Assembly: GCA_023423835.1 (NCBI GenBank)
Contig: JAFAEW010000101.1
Span: forward strand, 1-27,730
DNA from: Bacteroidota bacterium
Lineage (GTDB): Bacteria > Bacteroidota > Bacteroidia > Chitinophagales > Chitinophagaceae
Direction of reading: 5' to 3'
DNA: 27,730 bases
In this document: one piece after another, positions 16,058-23,466 of the stretch
Position numbering within the stretch: the stretch's first letter is position 1
Layout: each line of letters starts with the position of its first letter
The notes under the pieces: generated by a model
What the model saw: the letters and a program-made list of their open reading frames with translations, nothing else
Told to the model about the DNA's origin: nothing
Database searches by the model: none
Position numbers and translations under genes: made by a program

Positions 16058-16742
16058 GCACAAAAGTTATTAAAAATCTGAAGGCCCATTGCCATCGGAT
16101 CTGGTAATCCCGGATTCCGGCTTTCTTAAAAATATCTTTCCATTCGTTCTTTGTTAAAGCTCTCGCCACGCTCAGCGGCGCATCGTTTTTTACAAGATAA
16201 GAGTTCGAAAATAAAGTGGCAAGCAGCCATATACTCTGATAAGCGATTGCATTTCGTTCAAGGTCATTGATAAAAAATCCAACCGTGGTATTTTCTTTCA
16301 TCCACAGGATTTGTTCAACCAGTTCATCACTTGAAAAATGATGGCAAAACAAACTGGAGAATATGATGTCCGGCTTTTTTGAAAACCGGTGACTTTTGTA
16401 ATCGGATTGAATAAAAACGGTGTCTTTCAGAGCAGGATTTTTCCTTGCGATAGTAATACATTCTTCTTTCAAATCGATGGCCAGTGTGTGTAGACGGCGG
16501 TTTGACCTTTTGTTTTTTTCAAGGAGAAATGCAAGATTATCGCCTCCTCCACAACCTATTTCACATACAGTGATTTCGCTCTTATCTCCCATCACTTTTT
16601 GCAATCCTTTCAGGCTAATCGCATGTCCGCCGAGCCATTTATTTATGAATTGCAGTTCTGCCAGATTTTTCTGTAATTCAATTGCGGAAATGTTTTCGGC
16701 ATCGAGCAACTCGCGTTTGTCTGAACGGAATCTGAGTCTCAT
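16035..16742 (-). CDS. SAM-dependent class I methyltransferase
   Basis: A 235-residue Rossmann-fold methyltransferase. Motif I is VCEIGCGGGDN (59-69). It is followed by the acidic end of strand two (TLAIDLKEE), then SDYKSHRFSKKPDIIFSSLFCHHF (motif IV region) and a C-terminal LSVARALTKNEWKDIFKKAGI segment found in small-molecule and polyketide methyltransferases. Its ATG overlaps the TGA of the type III PKS gene (ATGA, 4 bases) and its end overlaps the flavoprotein gene, so it is in the middle of a translationally coupled operon. By context it would methylate the polyketide-derived ring or its hydroxyl, as in other type III PKS clusters; this is inference. Confidence 0.87.
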   Translation of the reverse strand: MRLRFRSDKRELLDAENISAIELQKNLAELQFINKWLGGHAISLKGLQKVMGDKSEITVCEIGCGGGDNLAFLLEKNKRSNRRLHTLAIDLKEECITIARKNPALKDTVFIQSDYKSHRFSKKPDIIFSSLFCHHFSSDELVEQILWMKENTTVGFFINDLERNAIAYQSIWLLATLFSNSYLVKNDAPLSVARALTKNEWKDIFKKAGIRDYQIRWQWAFRFLITFVHERRKPV

Positions 16743-17821
16743 TGCTGTTTAAATAAAGCGGTTTCCATTGTTAAACCCGGTCCGAATCCTACGCAGAAAA
16801 CGTTATCGCCTTTTCGCAGATGCTGCACCATTTCCTTCAGGATAAATAAAACCGTAGGAGAGGACATATTGCCATAATTAAGCAGCACTTCTTTCGAAAA
16901 GCAAAGATCTTCTTCCGTCAGTTGCAGCTTCTGTTTGATGACCTGCAGAATGCGTTTTCCTCCCGGGTGAATACACCAATGTGTTATATCTTTTTTCCTG
17001 ATGCTATAATGATCCAATGCCTCTTTAAGTAGTGCTTCAATATCGGCTGCAATGAGGGTGGGAATATCTGAACTCAGCGACATCAGAAAGCCGCTACTGC
17101 TTATACTCCAGGTCATGTCGTTCTTACCGTTGAAGGAAATGGATGAATAAAAATTTTCGATTTTCAATCCTTTCGCATCTTCCGCTCTGTGCCGCAGCAA
17201 TATGGCCGCTGAACCATCCCCGAATAGTAAGCTGCTTGCAACATTATCGGGTGTGTATTGATTCTGGAAATGAAGCGTGCACAATTCGGAGGCTACAACC
17301 ACTACGTTGGCGCCTGGAGTCGTATCGCAAATCATTTTTGCCATTTTCAGGGCATGAATGGCAGCGTAGCAACCCATGAAATTGACGGACGTTCTGAAAA
17401 TGGTTTTATTCAATTTCAGTTTTTCAACAATCTGCAAATCGAGCCCGGGCGCGGCCAATCCGGTACAGCTTACGGTAATCAAATGGGTAATCTCATCGAT
17501 TGCAATATGTTTTGCAACACAATCCCTGATTGCAGCGGTTGATAAATCGCAGGCCTCACGGTCGAATAGTTTCATCCGTTCTTCCACCGGCGGCAAAGGC
17601 TTTTGAAACAATGGATCGAAGAAGGTCCAATCCGCCGTTTTCATGCCGTAATCAGGAATCACCGAATAGCGGTTTTCAATTCCGGAATGCCGGTAAAGAA
17701 ACGCGAGTTTCCGGGCTTCGGTTTCGTCAACCTGGTAGATCTTCTGCATGAAGTTCAATATGTCTTTTTGCCGGTGGCGAAACTTCGGAACTGCTGTTGC
17801 TATGGATACAATTTCAGTCAA
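16739..17821 (-). CDS. Type III polyketide synthase (chalcone/alkylresorcinol synthase-like)
   Basis: A 360-residue homodimeric-type ketosynthase that extends an acyl-CoA starter with malonyl-CoA. The full Cys-His-Asn triad is present: Cys119 (VSCTGLAAPG), His285 (IHPGGKR) and Asn318 (YGNMSSPT). The C-terminal family signature GFGPG stands at 345-349. The start is most likely TTG at 17819-17821, giving MTEIVSIATAVPKF, the normal beginning of the fold; there is no ATG nearby, and an earlier TTG would read deep into the prenyltransferase gene. This start overlaps the prenyltransferase stop codon by 8 bases. Alkylresorcinol-, alkylpyrone- and phloroglucinol-type products are all made by relatives; which one applies here cannot be told. 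Confidence 0.94.
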   Translation of the reverse strand: MTEIVSIATAVPKFRHRQKDILNFMQKIYQVDETEARKLAFLYRHSGIENRYSVIPDYGMKTADWTFFDPLFQKPLPPVEERMKLFDREACDLSTAAIRDCVAKHIAIDEITHLITVSCTGLAAPGLDLQIVEKLKLNKTIFRTSVNFMGCYAAIHALKMAKMICDTTPGANVVVVASELCTLHFQNQYTPDNVASSLLFGDGSAAILLRHRAEDAKGLKIENFYSSISFNGKNDMTWSISSSGFLMSLSSDIPTLIAADIEALLKEALDHYSIRKKDITHWCIHPGGKRILQVIKQKLQLTEEDLCFSKEVLLNYGNMSSPTVLFILKEMVQHLRKGDNVFCVGFGPGLTMETALFKQQ

Positions 17822-18701
17822 AATGATAGATAAAAAAGATAATAATAAATGCGAGGTTTGTTGCAATTGCAGCGCGGATATTCAATCGCATGGTGTTTTT
17901 AAAATTAGCCGCGGATTCATCTTTCCAAACATCCTTCATCCAGTTTAAAAATAAAACAAATACGGGAACAAAAAACATCATTAGAATAAAAAAGCCGGTT
18001 AGCATATTTGCATTCCTGTAGGAGAAGAATAGTAATAATAGTGCCACGGAATACATCCCGCCACAGAAGAGAAAACTTCCCCTTTTTCCAAGCAGCATGC
18101 TGATGGTGGTTACGCCATCTTTTTTGTCACTTTCGTGCTGGTATATCTGTGTGATGGGATAAAAGCCACCAATCAGAAATGAAGACGCTATCATCGGCAG
18201 CAGCGGAATTTCCTCAATCTGCGATTGCGTAGCCGCCATAAAAACGATTGCAAAGATCAGAGCGCCCTGATTTAATATTACGATCAGATATCCGATCACC
18301 GGATACTTCTTAAGCCGCACTTTCCGGTAACTGTACAACCGCGAAAAGATGATGTAGACTAAAAACCCGGCAGCAAATCCCACCGAGATACAAAACGAAA
18401 GCAAAAAACCGGTAATATCCAGGAAAATCGTGACGTAATAGAGCTGTCGTGTTGGTTGCAAAGGAAATTCGATGCCGCCAATACTGCCTTCATCGCGGTC
18501 CATATAGCTGTTGTAACCGTTACTCGATGGGTATAGGAACAGGTGGATGAGAATGAATGCGAGCACGGTCGGAAGAACATGAATCTGGCCGGCAAATCCG
18601 AGTGCAAACCAAAATACAGGCATCAGAAAAAATGAAAACCGAAACCTTAATAATTGTAAAGTTGAAGGTGCGAGGAATAATATGCTTTGTCTTCGTTTCA
18701 A
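17814..18701 (-). CDS. UbiA-family prenyltransferase, first gene of the type III PKS operon
   Basis: A 295-residue multi-helix membrane protein. Aspartate motif one is NGYNSYMDRDEG (N61, N64, D68, D70), a variant of the UbiA NDxxDxxxD. Motif two is YQHESDKKDGVTT (E190, D192, D195), the DxxxD loop that binds prenyl diphosphate magnesium. Seven to nine hydrophobic helices fill the rest. UbiA enzymes attach isoprenoid chains to aromatic rings in the inner membrane; here the acceptor could be the type III PKS product. The start must be non-ATG: TTG 18699-18701 (then KRRQSILFL) is the first candidate after an in-frame TAG, and the first Met (residue 27) lies inside helix one. It is divergent from the DUF6582-like gene, so the operon promoter lies in 18702-18813. 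Confidence 0.87.
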   Translation of the reverse strand: MKRRQSILFLAPSTLQLLRFRFSFFLMPVFWFALGFAGQIHVLPTVLAFILIHLFLYPSSNGYNSYMDRDEGSIGGIEFPLQPTRQLYYVTIFLDITGFLLSFCISVGFAAGFLVYIIFSRLYSYRKVRLKKYPVIGYLIVILNQGALIFAIVFMAATQSQIEEIPLLPMIASSFLIGGFYPITQIYQHESDKKDGVTTISMLLGKRGSFLFCGGMYSVALLLLFFSYRNANMLTGFFILMMFFVPVFVLFLNWMKDVWKDESAANFKNTMRLNIRAAIATNLAFIIIFFIYHFD

Positions 18702-18813
18702 AAAATGAATTCCGCCCTAAATTAAATTTTCAGGCTGACACTGCAAACTCTAATATCAATTCCATTCTTATAGCTGGCACCAATTATGAATAAAACACAA
18801 AAAAGGTGAAATT

Positions 18814-19098
18814 ATGGCTCAACATACAACCTGGAAGCCGCAGACCGAACATGGCAAGCTGGATTCGAAAGAGAAACATGATTTGTCCGAAACGGTGTTT
18901 GCATTTCCAAAAGAAAGAAAAGAACCGCTAACCGATGCGGCGCACGTAAGAAATGCCTTAGCTAGATTTGATCAGGTGGAAGGAATAAGTGATGCAGATC
19001 GTGATCTTGCTTTTGCAAATATTAAAGAAGCAGCTAAGCATTATGGCGTTGAGATTCACGAAAAGTCGTGGCACGAGTTGGGCAAAAAAGAAAAATGA
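18814..19098 (+). CDS. Small conserved protein, DUF6582-like
   Basis: A 94-residue hydrophilic protein with the recognisable pattern KPQTEHGKLDSKEKHDL, FAFPKERKEPLTDAAHVRNALARFDQV and SDADRDLAFANIKEAAKHYGVE. I associate this pattern with DUF6582-type proteins, a small family found in bacteria and as part of some phage head proteins. There is no signal or membrane segment. The ATG (18814) is preceded by AAAAAGGTGA five bases upstream, a partial Shine-Dalgarno match that is uncommon in this phylum. No phage gene is nearby, so it looks like a stand-alone chromosomal version. The function is unknown. Confidence 0.8.
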   Translation: MAQHTTWKPQTEHGKLDSKEKHDLSETVFAFPKERKEPLTDAAHVRNALARFDQVEGISDADRDLAFANIKEAAKHYGVEIHEKSWHELGKKEK

Positions 19099-19112
19099 TC
19101 CGGAGGCGGATC
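19084..19112 (-). terminator. Terminator of msrA, overlapping the convergent gene
   Basis: GATCCG (19097-19102) pairs with CGGATC (19107-19112) around GAGG. On the minus strand the stem is followed by ATTTTTCTTTTTT, a U-tract specified by the lysine codons at the 3' end of the plus-strand DUF6582-like gene. It therefore fits minus-strand termination after msrA; on the plus strand only CTTT follows. Confidence 0.65.
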
Positions 19113-19123
19113 CTTTAGCGCAT

Positions 19124-19807
19124 TTATCTGATGGCGGATGTTTTTAATTTATCGTGAAAGACTTTTTGAAATTTCTCAAGTTTTGGAACGATGACATAGC
19201 GGCAATACATCTGGTCGGGATTATTGTTGTAATAATTCTGATGGTCGTTCTCTGCCGTATAGAAATTTTTATAAGGCTCAATCGCAGTAACGATCGGTTT
19301 GTTGAAAGCACCGCTTTCGTTTAACAGGTTTTTATATTCTTCCGCTTTTTCTTTTTGTTCATCATTATGGTAGAAGATCGCACTTCTGTATTGCGTTCCC
19401 ACGTCATTTCCCTGGCGATTTAATGTTGTAGGATCATGGGTTTTCCAAAACACTTCCAGCAATTCATCGTAAGTTATTACGGCAGGATCGTAGACGATCT
19501 GGCAACATTCCGCATGACCCGTAGTACCCGTACAAACCTCCTCGTAGGAGGGATTGGCAAGATTGCCTCCGGAGTAGCCGCTTTTAACGAGTTCTACGCC
19601 TTTTAATCTTTGAAAAATAGCTTCTGTGCACCAGAAGCATCCGGTAGCGAAAGTTGCAGTGTCTAATTGTTTATCATCAACCGAGAGCGAATTTGTCATG
19701 CCTAAAAGTTTATTCTGATGTTCTGCTACGGAAGTGCAGGAAGTCGTACCTAAAAGTAAAAAGCCGAGCAAGCCGTATATTAAGAAAGAATTTGTTTGTG
19801 CTTTCAT
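19124..19807 (-). CDS. msrA: Peptide-methionine (S)-S-oxide reductase, exported
   Basis: A 227-residue methionine sulfoxide reductase A that repairs oxidised methionines. The catalytic motif GCFWCTE carries Cys57. Other family segments are VKSGYSGG, YEEVCTGTTGHAECCQIVYDP, FWKTHDPTTLNRQGNDVGTQYRS and NYYNNNPDQMYCRYVI near the end. The N-terminus has a hydrophobic signal ending TTSC (Cys24), lipobox-like, so it is probably a lipoprotein or periplasmic enzyme rather than cytosolic. The ATG at 19805-19807 gives MKAQTNSF; a TTG five codons upstream is less likely. The radical SAM gene ends 98 bases upstream in the same direction. A hairpin terminator sits just past the stop codon. Confidence 0.95.
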   Translation of the reverse strand: MKAQTNSFLIYGLLGFLLLGTTSCTSVAEHQNKLLGMTNSLSVDDKQLDTATFATGCFWCTEAIFQRLKGVELVKSGYSGGNLANPSYEEVCTGTTGHAECCQIVYDPAVITYDELLEVFWKTHDPTTLNRQGNDVGTQYRSAIFYHNDEQKEKAEEYKNLLNESGAFNKPIVTAIEPYKNFYTAENDHQNYYNNNPDQMYCRYVIVPKLEKFQKVFHDKLKTSAIR

Positions 19808-19905
19808 AACCGCAAATAGCAAAAATTGGTTTGCATCTACAAGTTAATTAACATTCTAACTACCTTTCTTTTTGAAAAAGCGTTTTAACAAAATGATTGG
19901 ATTTT

Positions 19906-21222
19906 TTAAGAAGCGGGAGAGGAAGTGGAACGCGCAAAATCGGTTTGATAATTTCCTTTTATTCTCTCCATCGGCGGGTTAAAATATCCATATTTGATGT
20001 CGGGGAATTCATCCTTTATCATCTCCATCAATTGTTTCATTCCAAGCACTTCTCCCGTCTCATACAGGCCGATCTTTCCGAGATACCAATCAGGATCAAT
20101 ATTGAAATTTCTCCATTGGATCATCTTCAAGCCGGTGTCTTTGATTAGTGTTCGTAAAGCTTCGTATTCCGATACACTGTCTGTAACGCCGGGAAAAACG
20201 AAATAGTTTATACTGGTCCAGCCACCATAACTGCTTACAATCTTAAGGCTTTCAATAATGTCTTCGAACTGATAATTGTTTGGGCGGTAATAGGGTAGAT
20301 AGATGTGTTTCTGTGCAGAGTTGGTGCTGACGCGAATGCTGTTCAAACCCGCTTCACACAAGGCTTTTACCGCTTTGGGTTTTGAACCGTTCGTATTGAT
20401 ATTGATACTGCCGCGGCTCGTATGTTTTCGTATCTCAATGATGGATTCTTTTATCGTTTCCCACATCAGCAGCGGCTCACCTTCACATCCCTGTCCGAAA
20501 CTCACAATCGGAAACGGCGCCTCCATAAGATGTGGAACCGTAAATTCTACGATCTCACCGGCGGTAGGTTTAAACACAAGACGGTCCTGGGCAGATACAA
20601 TCGTTTCGTCCTGAGGCTGGAAAGAAATGCATCCGATGCAGTTTGCGTTACAGGCTGGCGAGGTGGGAACGGGACATTCCCAACGGCTCAGCGAGAGATT
20701 CCTTGCGGCCGGACAGTGATAGGTCATGCAGCAATTGTTCATCAGGTGCTCCACAAGCCGGTTATGCGGATAATTTTCCAGCAGCCGGGAAGCGCCAGTC
20801 CCGATGGAATTTTCAGCATAGCCTTCCGCTTCCTGGCGAATATCATTTTCGATGCGCACGGCCGGAACATAAAACTCATTATTGTGCCAGCCGGCTGCAG
20901 TATAACAAAATAATGGAAGGGTGGGAGCGCTGCCATCCTTTTCATAAGCGGCGAGATAGAGGCCGGTATGTGCAGGTGGAATAAAGGCGGCCACGGCCCA
21001 TCCTTTATCACAGAGCCGCATTTCTCCCGTATTTACATCGATCCCAATTCCCCTTCGGCCGGGAAGTTCATACAGGTTTCCTCCGTTAGGAAGTTTTATC
21101 CAATCTTCTTTTTCTATTGGAACCGCATCCCAGCCCGAACGGCCAACCGCATAGAGGGTCTGGTCTTCAAATATATTTCCTTTGCCGTCTGAATACAATA
21201 AAAATGGAGTGCCTTTCAACAT
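19906..21222 (-). CDS. Radical SAM protein with large N-terminal extension
   Basis: A 438-residue radical SAM enzyme. The cluster motif CNANCIGC (Cys191, 195, 198) fits Cx3Cx2C and binds the SAM [4Fe-4S] cluster. It lies unusually far in, behind about 170 residues that form a separate N-terminal domain of unknown role. Extra cysteines precede it (C164, C165, C170, C183), enough for a second metal site. FGQGCEGEPLL (242-252) is the SAM-binding GGEP-type motif; INTNGSKPKAVKALCEAGLNSIRVS is a typical barrel strand. ATG 21220-21222 is the start. The gene follows a membrane protein gene with a 19-base gap and is probably in one operon with it and the arginase-family gene. I know of no assigned function for this architecture. 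Confidence 0.88.
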   Translation of the reverse strand: MLKGTPFLLYSDGKGNIFEDQTLYAVGRSGWDAVPIEKEDWIKLPNGGNLYELPGRRGIGIDVNTGEMRLCDKGWAVAAFIPPAHTGLYLAAYEKDGSAPTLPLFCYTAAGWHNNEFYVPAVRIENDIRQEAEGYAENSIGTGASRLLENYPHNRLVEHLMNNCCMTYHCPAARNLSLSRWECPVPTSPACNANCIGCISFQPQDETIVSAQDRLVFKPTAGEIVEFTVPHLMEAPFPIVSFGQGCEGEPLLMWETIKESIIEIRKHTSRGSININTNGSKPKAVKALCEAGLNSIRVSTNSAQKHIYLPYYRPNNYQFEDIIESLKIVSSYGGWTSINYFVFPGVTDSVSEYEALRTLIKDTGLKMIQWRNFNIDPDWYLGKIGLYETGEVLGMKQLMEMIKDEFPDIKYGYFNPPMERIKGNYQTDFARSTSSPAS

Positions 21223-21241
21223 AGATTTTTCTTGGGCGTTA

Positions 21242-21796
21242 TCAATTATACCGCATGTTTAGCTGGGTGCGACAAAATGCATTAAAATCTTCTTCTGCTA
21301 AAAATCCTGATTCTTCGTGAAGAATTTCATTTTGCAAAAGCCGGTTATTTTTAAAATCAATAGTCAGCAACCCGTCTTTCAATACCACATTCTGCAATTC
21401 ATACCACGAATAATTCTTCTTCATGAACAGAGGAATGTGGATCTCGCTGTCTGAAAAAATGATCTCAAACTTTCTCTTCAGGGAGAATTGTAAAACCAGC
21501 AGCAGCACAATGATGGCGGCCATTATCCAGTTGCCGCTGAAAATCCAGCCAAACAAAGTCCAGATCAAACCGGTTAGCGCAAAATCTGTTTTCTTAAGAA
21601 TCCCGGACTTATTTATTTTTTTTTCAGCCCAGATCAGGATGATTGAAAGCGCGATCACCGAAGACCAGCCGGTCAGCAGAAAATCGTCTTTTAAATATCC
21701 GATGGCTGCAAGTGCGATACAGTTTATTATTAAAATGAAGGTTTGAACCCATTTCAGATATTTATACCTTTCATTTATAATGACGATTTTGTACAT
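21242..21796 (-). CDS. Hypothetical membrane protein with C-terminal soluble domain
   Basis: A 184-residue protein with about four membrane helices (residues 16-35, 43-57, 72-88 and 88-104) and a soluble C-terminal domain. That domain (KFEIIFSDSEIHIPL, then YSWYELQNVVLKDGLLTIDFKNNRL) resembles YcxB/PH-like membrane-associated domains in pattern only. The ATG lies at 21794-21796. It starts 6 bases after the stop of the arginase-family gene and ends 19 bases before the radical SAM gene, so it is the middle of a three-gene run. No function can be assigned. Confidence 0.78.
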   Translation of the reverse strand: MYKIVIINERYKYLKWVQTFILIINCIALAAIGYLKDDFLLTGWSSVIALSIILIWAEKKINKSGILKKTDFALTGLIWTLFGWIFSGNWIMAAIIVLLLVLQFSLKRKFEIIFSDSEIHIPLFMKKNYSWYELQNVVLKDGLLTIDFKNNRLLQNEILHEESGFLAEEDFNAFCRTQLNMRYN

Positions 21797-21802
21797 CCGT
21801 TG

Positions 21803-22846
21803 TTACGTATTGCTCTTCATTAAACAATTACAAAGAAAAAATAATACCCGGGCGCCAACGTTACTGTCCCAGTCTGTTTCTGCGTTTCCAACTTCAACCA
21901 GATCAAATCCAATTAATTTCCGACCGCTTTCGAGTAATTTTTTCAGCAAAAACTTTACCTGTTCAAGTTCTAAGCCACCGGGCACCGGAGTTCCCGTATT
22001 GGGGCATAAAGCATGCTTCAAGCCATCAATATCAAAACTGAGATACACCTGTTGGGGAAGTTGGTTGATGATGTCGTTAGCAATTTGTTCCCATTGTTCT
22101 CCGCGAAATTCCCGGTCTTTCAGTTCTTCATCCAAAAAGATTTTTACCCTTCCCTCGCTGTTGCACATGAAGTTCCATTCTTCCTCACAATAATCCCTGA
22201 TTCCAACCTGAACGAGTTTGGATATCTGCGGAACTTCTTTCAGCGCGTTGTACATAACCGAAGCATGCGAATAGGTGAAATCTTCATAAGACTTTCTCAG
22301 ATCACAATGGGCATCGATATGAAGAAATCCGAAGGATTCGTATTTTTCACCCAGAGCGCGGTAAAAACCGGCCGGAGTGCTGTGATCGCCACCCACCAAT
22401 CCCACCAACTTATCCTCGTCCAGGAGTGCTTTACATTGTTCGTACACCCAGTTATTCAAAAACTGACTTCCTTCATTTATATCCTTCAGGCTTTTGCACA
22501 TGAATTTATTTTTTTCCACGGCCTCGCCTTTCGTAATATAATCTATGTACAATTCGGCTTCCTTTCGAAGATAATCGCTTTTCATGAGAACCTTCTTATC
22601 AACCGGCTTCATGTAAAAGCCTTTTTCCCATTGATTTCCAAAATAGGAATCGAAAAGATCTACCTGAGTGCTTGATTTAAAAATCCGTTCCGGACTTCTT
22701 GCTGTGCCGGGGCAGTAACTTACCGTCACTTCCCAGGGAACGGGCAATAAAACAAGCTTAGCTTCTTCAAGTGAAAATGGTAGACCGAAAATATTGCTGT
22801 TGGCCCGGGATGGAGAGTTGGGGTCAAAATTTCTTAGATCAGCCAT
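21803..22846 (-). CDS. Arginase/agmatinase-family ureohydrolase
   Basis: A 347-residue binuclear manganese hydrolase of the arginase superfamily. Metal-ligand motifs are visible: GGDHS (His155), IDAHCD (Asp178, His180, Asp182) and SFDIDG (Asp272, Asp274), followed by CPNTGTPVPGG, the agmatinase/arginase loop. ATG 22844-22846 gives MADLRNFDPNSP; an in-frame ATG seven codons upstream is possible but does not improve the match. Agmatinase (agmatine to putrescine and urea) is favoured because an arginine decarboxylase is encoded 2.8 kb away. Formimidoylglutamase and arginase are alternatives, as annotation of this subgroup is often mixed. No histidine-utilisation genes are visible here. Confidence 0.85.
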   Translation of the reverse strand: MADLRNFDPNSPSRANSNIFGLPFSLEEAKLVLLPVPWEVTVSYCPGTARSPERIFKSSTQVDLFDSYFGNQWEKGFYMKPVDKKVLMKSDYLRKEAELYIDYITKGEAVEKNKFMCKSLKDINEGSQFLNNWVYEQCKALLDEDKLVGLVGGDHSTPAGFYRALGEKYESFGFLHIDAHCDLRKSYEDFTYSHASVMYNALKEVPQISKLVQVGIRDYCEEEWNFMCNSEGRVKIFLDEELKDREFRGEQWEQIANDIINQLPQQVYLSFDIDGLKHALCPNTGTPVPGGLELEQVKFLLKKLLESGRKLIGFDLVEVGNAETDWDSNVGARVLFFLCNCLMKSNT

Positions 22847-22967
22847 AATTATTTCTTTAAAAAACATGCAAGTTAGCAGCTAATTCTTCAATTATCGAAT
22901 TATGGAGAAATGATAACATTTTTGTGTAGCCTTGCCGCCCGGGTTTCTGGCGTTTCTCAAAATGGGC

Positions 22968-22996
22968 AAAAAAAAACCACGTCTGAAAAGACGTGG
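22968..22996 (-). terminator. Rho-independent terminator of hpf
   Basis: A perfect 8-bp stem, CCACGTCT (22977-22984) with AGACGTGG (22989-22996), loop GAAA on the plus strand (TTTC on the minus strand). On the minus strand the stem is followed by nine T residues. It begins 11 bases past the hpf stop codon. Confidence 0.92.
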
Positions 22997-23006
22997 CTTA
23001 AAAGCT

Positions 23007-23306
23007 TTAGGCTGCCTGTTTCTTTTTTCGTCGTATTATTTGAGTAGTCATGCTCTCCAGTGCGCAATCAAAGGATTCTTCGAAAGACTTCGACGTTGCT
23101 TTTACGAAGAACTTGTGTCTCGGAACATCCACTCTTATTTCAGCAATTTTGTCTTTAATGTTGTGAATCACATTATCCAGAATTAAGTAAACATCGATAC
23201 TTAAAATCTGATCATGAAATGTGTTGAGTTTTGCCAGTCTTTTGTTTACAAACTCTATCAACTTGGCATCTGGCTCAAAGTGCCTTGTCTGGATGGATAC
23301 ATTCAT
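23007..23306 (-). CDS. hpf: Ribosome hibernation promoting factor, short form
   Basis: A 99-residue HPF/RaiA-family protein that binds the 30S decoding region and stabilises idle ribosomes. The fold is recognisable from NVSIQTRHFEPDAKLIEFVNKRLAKL, DVYLILDN, AEIRVDVPRHKFFVKATSKSFEESFDCALESM and a basic RRKKK tail. It lacks the C-terminal dimerisation domain of long HPF. ATG 23304-23306 gives the usual MNVSIQ start; ATG 23316-23318 would add four residues. It follows xerC and rpsU on the same strand, a linkage common in this phylum, although the tRNA/tuf genes that often follow are missing here. A palindrome (CTCTAAGTTAGAG) lies at 23372-23384 in the 160-base leader. Confidence 0.93.
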   Translation of the reverse strand: MNVSIQTRHFEPDAKLIEFVNKRLAKLNTFHDQILSIDVYLILDNVIHNIKDKIAEIRVDVPRHKFFVKATSKSFEESFDCALESMTTQIIRRKKKQAA

Positions 23307-23466
23307 AGCAAATCGCATTTAAATTGTTTATGAATAAAAAATCGAGTATCTGATTTTCCGATATTTTATATCTCTAAGTTAGAGTTATCGGCCCAGAAAA
23401 TCAAATAAAAAACCATTAATTCCCGATTTAATAAACCTTTAATATTTGGGGTTTTTTTTTAATGTC

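Noticed and set aside
20422..20984. Overlapping plus-strand frames inside the radical SAM gene
   Set aside because: They oppose a clear gene with intact motifs and have unlikely composition.
22927..22934. Plus-strand TAGCCTTG resembling a promoter before GCCGCCC, upstream of the hpf terminator
   Set aside because: One mismatch to TAnnTTTG, no -33 element and no plus-strand gene downstream; could be a relic of a tRNA/tuf promoter, but evidence is too thin.
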